In this document: one piece after another, positions 54,501 through 64,000 of the stretch
Layout of the letters: the number at the start of each line of letters is the position of its first letter
Numbering within the stretch: position 1 is the stretch's first letter
DNA from: Branchiostoma floridae
Lineage: Eukaryota; Chordata; Leptocardii; Amphioxiformes; Branchiostomatidae
Length of the DNA: 64,000 nt
Reading direction: 5' to 3'
Assembly (NCBI RefSeq): GCF_000003815.2
Contig: NC_049987.1
Coordinates: 2,449,569-2,513,568, forward strand
Position numbers and translations under genes: made by a program
Notes under the pieces: model-generated
The model's database searches: none
What the model was told of the DNA's origin: nothing
What the model saw: the letters and a program-made list of their open reading frames with translations, nothing else

Positions 54501-54668
54501 ATTTGTATCTAAAAAGTTTCCGTAGAAGTTTACATCTGGATCCCAGCTGTCAGTGAAGTTTGATTCCTTATCTGAGTCGAGCATGAAGGGGTTAAAGATC
54601 AGGTTATCATCTTCAAAATTATATGGTGTACTATTGAAATCATCTGTTTGAGTGGATGTGTTGGACAT
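51551..54668 (-). pseudogene. LINE ORF2: AP endonuclease plus reverse transcriptase, one frameshift
   Basis: The main frame (54668-52089, 859 codons) has the endonuclease (ALHLNIRSL, LSETWL, VYRPP, GDFNID, ATLIDNIFTN, ISDHLPIF) and RT (YRPISVLPVFSKVLEK, FLDLSKAFDTVNH, GVPQGSILGPLLFLIYINDL, LLFADDTNLF, FLGVTIDDKLTW). It breaks at an A-run (plus-strand T-run at about 52096-52104). The C-terminal part continues in the next frame (to 51551) with YYSLLYPYLAYCNIVWAS and LLLLQKRFVRIV, typical of CR1/L2-like LINEs. All catalytic residues, including the FADD box, are intact. A one-base homopolymer error in the assembly is a possible cause. Confidence 0.88.
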
Positions 54669-54837
54669 GATCTATATAAGCATAGTTAATATACAACATT
54701 ACATAGTTATACATCATTACATAGTAAAATATACATGGATGGAAAACTATATTTGAATGGTCGCATCTAGAAGTATCATACATGAAATATTATAGGTCAA
54801 CTACACACAATAAATGTAATACAGATGGAAATAAGCT

Positions 54838-55662
54838 TTACGACATTTCCTGATTAGTTTTCTTCCTGATGACGAGTCGGTCATAACTGATGATAGCGAA
54901 CTCTCCACGTTGTCTGGCTTCCCTCATCTTTGGCACCAGCTCTGCGCGTCGTTTTCGAACTTGATCTGAAAAGTCTTCATTGATGTAAATGTTGGTATTC
55001 TTGAGGTTGGATCGGGCTCTGTTAAGGATCATTTGTTTGTCCTTGAAACGCAGTAGCTTGACCACAACTTGCCTTGGGCGGGGGGAGTCATTTCTGAAGG
55101 GACCATTCCGATGAGCTCTTTCTATTTCGATTGTCTTTGAGTCTAGTTGTAGCTTTTTTGTCAGGATGTTGCGTACTTTGACTTCTGTGTCGGCCCAAGT
55201 TTCCTTGACGTCGTCCTCTATGCCATCGATGACTACGTTGTTTCTTCTGCTCTGGTTCTCCAGATAGTCCATCTTTTTCTCCATGTCTGGCATTTGTAGA
55301 GACTTGGGATTCTTTGCTTGGTCATCAATAGTGGCTTTCAGGTTGGTTATCTCTGAATTAGCTTCGTTCAGTTTGGTTTTCAGAGTGTCAACTTCGTGCT
55401 GCGAGAACTGCAAAGAAGACTTCAGCTCCTGTACTTCTCTAACTAGGTTGTCAAATCGGTTATTAGTAGAGGTCATGACAGATTCTATGAATGATTGAAA
55501 GATTGATTGTTGTCTTTGTAGTAAGTCTTCATACTTTGCCTGCTGTTGCTCCAACAAATCCTTTATTGTGGACATGTCATCCTCTGACAAGTTTTGTTTC
55601 CGCGGCGGCATCGTGAGATTGATATGCAAATGACCACACCTGAGAGATATGGCGACGCTCAA
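54838..55662 (-). CDS. LINE ORF1 protein (coiled coil plus L1-type RRM-like domain)
   Basis: 274 residues. A natural start may be the internal Met at MPPRKQNLSEDD (residue 18) rather than the first. A long coiled coil (about 30-130, with LLEQQQAKYEDLLQRQQ) is followed by ENQSRRNNVVIDGIED, IERAHRNG, RQVVVKLLRFKDKQMIL and NEDFSDQVRKRRAELV, the pattern of L1 ORF1-like (Transposase_22) proteins. Such proteins trimerise, bind element RNA and act as chaperones. Intact. Confidence 0.88.
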   Translation of the reverse strand: MSVAISLRCGHLHINLTMPPRKQNLSEDDMSTIKDLLEQQQAKYEDLLQRQQSIFQSFIESVMTSTNNRFDNLVREVQELKSSLQFSQHEVDTLKTKLNEANSEITNLKATIDDQAKNPKSLQMPDMEKKMDYLENQSRRNNVVIDGIEDDVKETWADTEVKVRNILTKKLQLDSKTIEIERAHRNGPFRNDSPRPRQVVVKLLRFKDKQMILNRARSNLKNTNIYINEDFSDQVRKRRAELVPKMREARQRGEFAIISYDRLVIRKKTNQEMS

Positions 55663-55870
55663 CTACAGCCCTCTGCAACTCTGCAAGGGTGTAATAAAAT
55701 ACAGCAGCAAACGGCAGAAAGATCGCAGGAAGATAATGATATAGTATAGAAGTAATGGTGTAGTGGAATCTGCTGTTGTAAAGAAAACTTACCGGCGGGG
55801 GCTCCTCAAAGGAGCCCGCTGCGGTTGTGACGCTTCAGGTAATATGGCGGCTGGCCAGGGCTAGTCAAAC

Positions 55871-56354
55871 AGGAACGGCTCTCGTCTTCAGCAGATCAGA
55901 CGTCGGAACCACCTCATATCAGCTCAGCAGACAGTCCACAGGCTCTAGCACACGTACACTCACAGATGAACTCGAAAAATAACTTTAGAGTACAGTTTCT
56001 GGTTAAAGATCGTAGGTAATTGAAGAGCACTGAAATTTAGCCACCTCTTCCATTGGGCGATACCACTCCTGCTTTCAAGATGGCAGAAGCCAGTGCAAAA
56101 ACAGATGATGGTTCTACACTTAAGCTTAAAGACCTATCAATCAACCCAAACCCAATCGTCATCTGTTTTTACAACCAAGCAGATAATGGGGGATGCCCCA
56201 ACCACACAAAAACAGGGTCAACCTACAGTATCAAGTTCAAGCACTAGGAGGCCCAAAATCAAAACCTGACCACCAGAACACGAGCACCAATTCATGTACC
56301 AAATAGCAACACAATGATACCTTGCGTTTGGTGTATCAACAATGATTAACTCAC
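55871..56354. other. Spacer between LINE and ankyrin exon
   Basis: No supported feature; it may be intron of the ankyrin gene. Confidence 0.4.
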
Positions 56355-56444
56355 GTCGTTGCCGGAAGCATTGACATTGACTCCCTTGGCTAAGAGCTGC
56401 TGAACTCTGACCTCATCACCCCGCCTGGCAACAGCTCTCAGCTT
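56355..56444 (-). CDS. Isolated ankyrin-repeat exon
   Basis: 30 codons bounded on the minus strand by acceptor gtttcacag and donor gtgagt, phase 0 at both ends. It encodes KLRAVARRGDEVRVQQLLAK then GVNVNASGND, the classic ankyrin-repeat helix pair (xLRxAARxGDxxxVxxLLxxGAxVNA). Being the first helix pair without an upstream repeat, it could be the first repeat of an ankyrin protein. A possible first exon ending MMEREK|gttggt lies at about 57125-57142, but that is speculative. No downstream ankyrin exon is visible to the left; the LINE at 51237-55870 occupies that side. Confidence 0.55.
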
Positions 56445-59249
56445 CTGTGAAACAGACACATCCAAATTCCGGTCTCTGAAGTCTAACCTAGGTATTGTTA
56501 ACCCTCTTAGCCATATACAAGTTTGGGGCATTTCTCACCTGAATGCGACATACCGCAGCAAACCGCATTGACTGGGGAAGTAAATCTGCTGCAGCAGCAC
56601 AGAATAGCTCAAGTTTTACCTATCAGTTTGATTAAACAGCTTAGGGGGTTAAATTGGCAAGTTTTCAGCAAGATAAGGGTTAAAAACCCGGTCTCTGAAG
56701 TCTTCCTAGACGTTATTCATCTTCTTGTAGACAAGACCTGTTAGAACAGCTGGTTGTCGCTTTTCGAAAGAAGATAAATTTAAACCGGTGGATTGGACTG
56801 CGACTATGTAATGTTCATGGATCCCGCTGGGCGACCCGGGGCACTATGGGAAGCGAAAATTGACCATCAACACGTTAGCCCTTTTACGATTCTTTACAGG
56901 GATGTTATCATGTCACAATGACATTTTCATCGTCATCGTTGTGTTGATTTTTGATACGCAACACGTTATTTATAACATAATCTCAGAGAAGGCGGAGGAA
57001 GCACTTTTGTTGGACGATTGACATAAACATTTATCTTCAGTCTATTGCTTCACGGTGCACTTCCGTTCTTTGTAAAGTCACTCTTTATTCGTTCTTTAAG
57101 ATTTTAAAGAAGAGTTTCACCAACCTTTTCCCTTTCCATCATGTGTCTTCTGTTGTAGCTCCACTGTTGCCAGACACACCTGTGCCTCCCGATGGTGTCT
57201 TACATCCGTTAGGCCAGGTTTAGTAGATTCTAAAGTAGATTTACGTTTTCTACAGAAGGTAAAGGAAAAGAAGTGATCCTCAACTGAGGATGTTGTTTTC
57301 AATCTAGATGTTTGTAGAACTGCATGCACTCTGGCTTCATCCCGGCCAGGTTTTCAGCCACTAGCTAAGTCATTTATAATTGGGATATTACATAGAGAAA
57401 GTTGAATATGAGGTGTAATCGTGAGAGTGAGTCCCTATCTCATTGGTGCATTATACAATAATATGCGAGATCACCACAACGTTGCTCTCATACGCTATAG
57501 AGTCACTTACCTTGCCTCCTGAAACCAAATTGTACATCGTAACGTTTATAACTCATGCAGTAAGAAGTGGCAGGTGTTTAGAAGCGTCTCGTTGGTCGTT
57601 ATTCAATACACAATCTCCCCCCGCCGCCAAAAATATACACTGCTGAACACACTCTAACGTTAGACATGTAGTACGCCATTTTAGCTACAAGGTCAGAAGG
57701 TCACAGGTACTTTGTTGGGTACCGTAACAACGTAAACAGCAGAGTATCTGCTCTTTTGGGCTAGTTATCGTTACATTAAACGGATAAAAGAAGTACAAAG
57801 CATCCTTATAGCCATACAGGTGTCCCCAAGCAACTGTATCATCACTCAGGACACGGAAACGTTTGAAAATGTAGAAACCATTTTGGTCCAAGGTCAGACG
57901 GTTACAGGTGCTTTGTTAGGTGCAGGTACCATGACAGGGTAAATAACACTGTCTGCTCTTTTCTCTCGTGTTTACTATGAAATGATCAAGATATACGGAG
58001 CATCCTTAAAGCTGTACAGGTGTTCCGTAGGTGCACATCGTCTCTAATGTTGAGTAAGTTTACTTGAACGTTAGTAACAAGGTAGCCATGAAACAGCAGA
58101 CGTCACTCATTGACTCTCTTGTGTACACGTGTACAGGAGAGAGTTGGGAGCAAACAATTCACTGTGGTTCAGTTACCTCCAATACATTGTGAGAGACAAA
58201 CTGGCTCTATGTTTATCGGTTGTACTGGAGAACACCTGTAGTAGGTTATGGAAAGTAGAGAATAAGGTGCTTATCTTATACAGCATTAAATACAGAAGCA
58301 TTGCCATTGTTTTCTACGTCATAGTTCTTATGGTATTTCTTCAGCCTAGACATTTTTGTCGTCACTAGAGCGTCTTAATGAGAAACATGCACAGCACAAC
58401 TCATTCATCCTGGGTGTAACATGAGAGCTAAAGTTTATAACATTGTCTGAAGTTTATACACTTACCTCAATCTGGTGCTAAGAGTACTGGAGAAGACAAT
58501 AAAGTATATCACTGTATGAAACCCTTCAAAAGTCAAGTGTGTGGCCAGTTCGTTACAACTCATAAAACAAGAACTTGGGTGCAAGTACTATGACCAGGTA
58601 AACTTCCGTGTTTGATATCTTGAGTTACGAACATGCTGCGCATGTGGCTGAGACTTTTGAGTGGTAGACAGCTGTTGATGTCAATAGTAAGTGGAATAGG
58701 TTTTGGGCCCCCTTAACGACTTGTTTTGGAACTGCAGGGCAAGTTTAGTGTCAGACTTTGAAAGGGAATAACTCGAAAAGGGGTTGACGGACTGTTATGA
58801 TTTTTGGTATTTAGATAGCTTAAGTGATGTTTTCATATATAATTACGTATTTATTATGCAAGTTAGTATCTTTTTTTGCATAATCTATTAGGAAATCGTG
58901 TAAGTTGTACACGCTCAGTTCCATTATAGGACCATTGCAACATATGACATTTGTAACTGAGAAGAAGAATATTGATAGATATTATGCAAAATAAAGACCT
59001 AATTTGCATAATTAATTAGAAAATGCTATAATGTCATTGTGGTTAATGACGGGAACTTCTTAATTGTAGCACTTGGAAGTTATGGACAGGTGAACATCGT
59101 TGAGCATTAATAATGCAAACAAGCGTTCGCAGAACTCAACCTTCGTGAAATGGGTGAGGGTGTGGTGGTTTGAGGATGTTTTTATAGACATCTCAGGGGC
59201 TAGCCTAACAGTATATGATACGTCCGACTGGCAAAATTGTCCGGAATTC
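56445..59249. other. Mostly non-coding, with a 200-bp tandem duplication
   Basis: No supported exon apart from the speculative ankyrin first exon. The block at 57691-57840 (ggtcagaaggtcacaggtac ... acaggtgtcc) recurs at 57892-58040 (ggtcagacggttacaggtgc ... acaggtgttcc), an offset of about 201 bp. A segment near 58760-58815 (ggggttgacggactgttatg) resembles 59790-59815, marking another dispersed repeat. Confidence 0.5.
57691..58045. repeat. Diverged tandem duplication, about 201-bp unit
   Basis: Two units share ggtcag.aggt.acaggt, agcatcctta.agc and tacaggtgt with intervening differences. Confidence 0.65.
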
Positions 59250-59711
59250 TACAGGATTTTTTCCGCGCCAATGTTATTGCATCATCCCTTTGGAGTGGAA
59301 TAATTGGAGTGGGATAAAGTACCAAAATGAGCAAATATATGGTGTTGTAGGCTAATGATTGTACTTGTACAAGTGACACTTGCGAGGTACCCAGGACTGT
59401 AGTTGTGGAACTTATTGGATATATAGAAGCTATTAGTGTGCTTACCAACTTTGATGATGATGCCAGTCTACCACACTAGTGTCACTTTTACCACACCAGT
59501 ACATGTCTTAAAAACGGGAATGAATGCCTTGTTGGCTCTGATGCCATGTTTTGTCCCTTTAATTCTTTTTACAACAGTCGTCACAACTTTATGGTGCCTA
59601 TTTTTGAAAATGTAGCCATCTTGTTATTTTTACCTATCTTGTTTTTTTCGCCCTATCGCACTATTTTTAAGTCTGCAGAGGATGTCATCCATAAAATTTA
59701 CTTGCTGTGGC
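59250..59711. mobile_element. Inverted relative of the TIR element at 40558-41121
   Basis: Read on the minus strand it repeats the order of the other copy: gtggtagactggcatc-type sequence, accagtacatgtctt, ggaatgaatgccttgttggc, ttttgtccctttaatt and the terminal ataaaatttacttgctgtgg (to 59711). The opposite terminus is not recognisable. Confidence 0.75.
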
Positions 59712-62302
59712 TTTGGTAAAAATTCCCGGAATTTACACCAAGTCTTACGCGCGTGCGCAATTGCATCATCCCTTTGGAGGGTAATAACACGGGAAGGGTT
59801 GACGGATCGTCATGATTTTTGATCTCTAGATAACTTGGGGAATGCCTTCTATAATCAAGTTCTACAAATGCAAACCATGGGCTAGTTTGCACAATGATTA
59901 ATTCGCAGCATTTCATAACAGGACAGTCAAACGTACATGTATTACATTTGTAACTGAAAAAAAGAGATATTGATAGATATTCATAGATACTAAATATGCA
60001 AATTGCTACCTAGCTCCGCAATGCAGTACGTTATATACTTCCAATGTGTATAATGGACTATCGAGATAAAACATGTCAATATTGACGACTTAATACATTG
60101 CATGGACGTTTCCACAAAGTAATATAGTTGTCTTGTACAACCCTTTAAGTATAATATACAACTCCTGCAATACAGATAATTATTTTCGACTTGTTGCTTG
60201 CAACAATGATGATGTAACATTCTTTGTTTCACAACGCAGTCCACTACATTGTGTATTCCATATGTCTAATGTACAATCCCTATAAATAATCTCATCAATG
60301 ACTACAAGTTACTGTGAAAAACAAACCCTGCTTTTTACAACAATGTATTGTACCGGTAGTAACTGTTACATGATTGTACAACCCTTTTAAAACTTATAAT
60401 ATATGCCCCTGTATACAATATCATCATTGCAATTATTCTTGGTGTACAGATTATCAAATCTTATGGGAAACATATACACCCCACCATGTATAATGTACTG
60501 TCCCTATAGTACCATTTTGTTGTTGACCTTTGGGGTCACTTCCTGTAGAGACGGGGTAAGACTGCAGCCCACGCTGGTATCGGCATGACGTAATGCCACC
60601 TAAATATAGCATGATTGCGTAATACCCACACCACATACACTATTTTCCAAGTACAAACATCCCCTGCAAAACCGTCAAAAGCCACTAAACGAAAAAACGC
60701 CTCGTACGTTTCTTCTCCTTCTCAAGAACTACCCACATACCAAATATCAGAGCAATCTGTCCAGCCGTTCGCGAGCTTTTCTGTACACAGACACGCACCA
60801 TACAACGGTTTCCAAACATACCTATTGCATTCTGCTAATTACCTCCTAATTTGCATAACAATCATACAATTATGTACATCACTACGTAAGCTATCTGCAT
60901 ACCTACAGTCATTCCGATCCATCGACCCCTGCTTGCATTATTCCTTCTCAAAACCTAACACAAGAATGACTTTCACCGACCCAGCAAAACCCCTAAGTGC
61001 CCAAAACTTACACACCTTACTATTCATTTACACAGCTACCTACCACGTAAAAATCATCACCCAAAAAAGTATCAAAAAAAAATATCAAAACCGGAAGTTC
61101 TGCTGCAGTACAATAACACTCCGCTAGAACGCTCTGCCGTAACGCAATTCCTACCATTCCTTCCTCATGTCTAACCCTACCCACATACCAAATATCAAAA
61201 CAATCCATCCATACCTTCCCCAGATATCAGGCTGACAAACGTCCCTCTCACACACAAACAGCACTCAAAACAAACCCTTCGTTTCACGAAGGGAATGATA
61301 TGCATTTGCACAAATTATCAGAAAATTTGCGATAAAAGCCTTCTTTCTTAACATAGATTGTGTACGTCTGTAGCTTGGTGGAGATGATCAAGTAATATAA
61401 ATTATGCAAATGAGAACCTTATTTGCATAATTAATGAAAAACACAGTTAAAAAACACAGTTGTAAAGGTTAGGATCATTTAGCAAAGGTATGTGGTCGTG
61501 GAACTCGTAAGCGTATTCGTAAGCGAGCATTAATATTGGGGTTTCCAGAAGATGTCATCCGTATAATGTAATTTAGGTTGTGAATTCTTTGAAGCATGTT
61601 TCCGATATTTATACCTGCAGCGGCTTAAAATTATGATTTGTGATCTTTTAGAATGATTTTTCATTAACTCAGGTAAACAATGTTGCCTCAAATAGGCATG
61701 ATTATAATGATATGGACAAATATTCCGAAAAAAATCAAAGTCAGGAAATTATCCTCTGACATTACACTTAAATTAATTTAAGCAGAATTTCTGTTCAAGA
61801 TAATATCGACTGAGCAGAGAAGATATGTAACCGTTTATAACTATGACATGTTATTTCAACCATACCCAGGTCTTTTAACCTCCGTGAAAACGAGGGTTAT
61901 GTCATCTGTTGGTGTTTGTTTGTCCCAGTCCAGAAATGGCATTTGAATGCTGGGTATTTCGGAAAAACTAACAAGAGGTCAGGTGAAAAGTGCCAGTAAG
62001 GTCCAAGAGAGCTGCCAGGGTTAGCCCCTGTCTTGAGTTTAACCACCGTTCCGAGTTAAGAATGTAAGGGCACCTCAGTGTTTTATCAAATTGATACTAT
62101 TCAACTGACGAAAACTAAATGACTGTTCTGTGCAATACTGGCTTATAAGTTATTCGAGATCGAAACAAACAAACAAACAAACAAACAACTGAAGTCTCCT
62201 TCTGGTATATGACCCTGGGTAATTCAAATTGGCAGCTGTAATTGTCAAGAGGTCTTAATAGAATGTATAATGAAACTGACAGCATATGAAACAAACATGT
62301 GC
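59712..62302. other. Repeat-rich non-coding stretch
   Basis: No exon supported. It contains two copies of the accaaatatca repeat (about 60715-60795 and 61175-61260), related to 11590-11770; a ggtatgtggtcgtggaactc segment near 61486 resembling 16634; and an (AAAC)n microsatellite at 62165-62189. Confidence 0.45.
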
Positions 62303-62308
62303 TTTATT
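62303..62308 (-). terminator. Possible poly(A) signal of the minus-strand terminal gene
   Basis: AATAAA on the minus strand (tttatt on plus), about 280 bp after the longer candidate stop at 62587. A second AATAAA lies at 62441-62446. Confidence 0.4.
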
Positions 62309-62586
62309 CATCAAGCTTAAGCTTTCTAATGTGAGAAGTTTTAATCCAATAAGGCACTTCCATCAACTTTTGTATGCCGGGTGTAAACCTAAAGACAAGT
62401 CATGTAGATGGCAACTATTGAAAATGTGAATACAAAATATTTTATTATAGTGACAATTTCAAACACCATACCACAAGGCAACTAGTACTTCATTTTCAAA
62501 ATACAAGGACAATACATTTTTCATCATTTAATATTTACACTCCATATCTTTAACACCAAATACTACAAGCCCCAAATGGTCAGGAA

Positions 62587-63411
62587 TTATCTACAAAGAC
62601 CATTGATGAGAATTGAAACGTTGCATAGAGACTGGGATGTCAGACTTCTCTTCTCAAGGTGCTCAGCCCATGGTAGGAAGTCCTTCTGGAAAATAAAGAC
62701 AACGTTTGTTACAAACAATAGATCTGGCTGAAGTCTTTATAGATGGTTCAATTTTCTTTCATCATAATACTTTAACCGTTTACAGGTAAAATCCATTCAA
62801 TTTGTTCTAGGATTTTAAAAAGAAATAATGACAAAAACATAACAAAAGACAAGCCTGAGGATCAGGTTCATGCCTTGAAGCCTTTAGCAATAAAAATTAA
62901 ATCAGTAAATACAGTTATATTGAAATTTTTGTGGTTATTTGATGATGATTTCTGTCAAAGAACCAAGAAGAAACTAATATGGTGTAGCCTTATGGTAGAA
63001 CCATGTGCTATGTCACATTTCATTATCCCTTAGTACATGCTTATTCCCTTAGGGAACAAGGAAGTATGGTTGATGAGGGCAAGGGTAACCTCCTTGATGA
63101 GGGAGGGTGGTAATGGTTGGAGGGACAAAAATCATTACAATTGTACAATGTTCACATTAAAATATACAAAGTGACTGTATTCACAAAAATGTACTGACTT
63201 CATTTAGCAATGTACAATAAAGATCATTGGCTCTCTATATGACATTGACAATCTAACTGTTAAGATTTGAAAAGAGAGGTGAGATGTACTGACCAATGAG
63301 AACATCCCGTCGAGGCCGCAGTATGCCCTGTCCTGACGGAGGTTTGGTGGAGATGAGTTTTGCGGCGGGAGCCTTCCCTCCCCGCGGGCTGCCCAGGCTG
63401 CGGTTATCGTG
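62587..63411 (-). CDS. 3' end of an unidentified minus-strand gene (two exons)
   Basis: The penultimate exon 63294-63411 (acceptor after cggag, donor gtcagt) and the last exon, starting at 62685 (acceptor attttccag), look real: the first is GC-rich against AT-rich surroundings. Two readings stay open across the junction. One gives NLRQDRAYCGLDGMFSL then KDFLPWAEHLEKRSL, stopping at 62587. The other gives KAPAAKLISTKPPSGQGIL then RPRRDVLIEGLPTMG, stopping about 25 bases into the last exon. I cannot choose between them and recognise no family. Upstream exons lie beyond 64000 or are unseen. Confidence 0.45.
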
Positions 63412-64000
63412 CTCCGCGGCGGTTAGAATAGGTAAGAAGTGTTAAGGAAACTTAAAAGTAAACTCAGTCTGTTAAAATTTTTTGGACAAATGAGATATTT
63501 CTGTAAAGGTTGTGTTCCCTGTTTTCCTATACTTGCCAAACCTAGACTTTTTTGGTAGCCAGTTGAGTCACATATCTTCCAATTAGAATTTTTACTCAGC
63601 CTGCTTTGAAGTAAAAACACTGCTTGTCCTATCTAATGAAGGATACTTAATGTATCTACTATGCACAAAATTAAAGTTTGACATTGAAAGACAAGTGTCC
63701 TCATGTATTTCAGTTTATTTTGTTCAACTGTATTGTGATATGTATCACTAGCATTTTGGCCAGCCTAAAAAGAATACAGTCAAGCAAAAGAAAGAGATAA
63801 TCCCTACCCAACAATTTTCTTAGGACTGAAACAGGAAACACAGCATTTTTTTCCTAGGCCTAAAACAATATCTATATTTTGAACTATATACCCATTAAAT
63901 GGGAATGTAGCCACAAAAAGTAATTTATTATTGTATGCTACCACTAAAATCGTCGAACATTTACTTTATTCAGATTTTGACAATTTGATTAATAAAAGAT
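63412..64000. other. Probable intron or flank of the minus-strand gene
   Basis: No supported exon or repeat. Confidence 0.4.

Larger units (their letters stand above)
51237..55870 (-). mobile_element. Nearly complete two-ORF LINE (CR1/L2-like)
   Basis: Minus-strand order: 5' UTR (about 55870-55663), ORF1 (55662-54838), a spacer of about 170 bp, ORF2 (54668 to about 51551 with one frameshift), 3' UTR and a tail of AAAGTCAAAAGTCAAAGTCA type at about 51240-51265. It lies about 0.5 kb from an ankyrin exon on the same strand. With intact ORF1 and a single break in ORF2 it is the best-preserved mobile element here and probably a young insertion. Confidence 0.88.

Overview
This window looks like a gene-poor stretch of an invertebrate chordate genome, most likely an amphioxus (Branchiostoma). 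I infer this from GT-AG introns of a few hundred to a few thousand bases, exon shuffling of EGF and FN3 modules, many tRNA-derived SINEs and short terminal-inverted-repeat (TIR) elements, and CR1/L2-like LINEs. There is one assembly gap (39315-39414).

The left 38 kb holds one large plus-strand gene. I could join 38 exons in consistent phase from a signal-peptide exon (882-957) to a stop at 37876-37878, giving about 2,647 residues. The order is signal peptide, LDLR class B (YWTD) beta-propeller, six EGF-like domains, a Cys-rich module, FN3, a Ser/Thr/Pro-rich linker, a GAIN-like region with an intact GPS cleavage site, TM1, PLAT, and a polycystin channel core with 11 predicted membrane segments in all. 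This makes it a polycystin-1-like (PKD1L) protein with an unusual ectodomain. The last two exons append a cytosolic tail with a complete Ulp1/C48 (SUMO-protease-like) domain and a Cys-rich PHD-like knuckle. The 3' half of that exon was then duplicated in tandem as a dead copy (38323-38618).

The large introns hold mobile DNA. Intron 1 contains a 3.0 kb LTR retrotransposon (3683-6685) whose two LTRs match over 174 of 174 bases. Its internal region has a frameshifted gag-protease and, where pol should be, an intronless piece of an SR splicing factor: the pseudo-RRM of the SRSF4/5/6 type. This is host-gene capture by a retroelement. A 5'-truncated antisense LINE lies in intron 22 and a smaller antisense LINE remnant in intron 32.

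From 39.4 to 46.7 kb I see only repeats: an inverted-repeat MITE, a Harbinger-like TIR element, a decayed LINE, CA/GT microsatellites and a nested pair of TIR elements. From 46742 to about 50006 the first 1.4 kb of the window (promoter region, 5' UTR, signal-peptide exon and following CA repeat) recurs as a second copy, broken by two insertions. Its exon 1 (49525-49600) still encodes the signal peptide, but no matching second exon is visible before 64 kb. A nearly intact minus-strand LINE with two ORFs fills 51237-55870. An isolated ankyrin-repeat exon (minus) lies at 56355-56444, and the 3' end of an unidentified minus-strand gene at 62303-63411.
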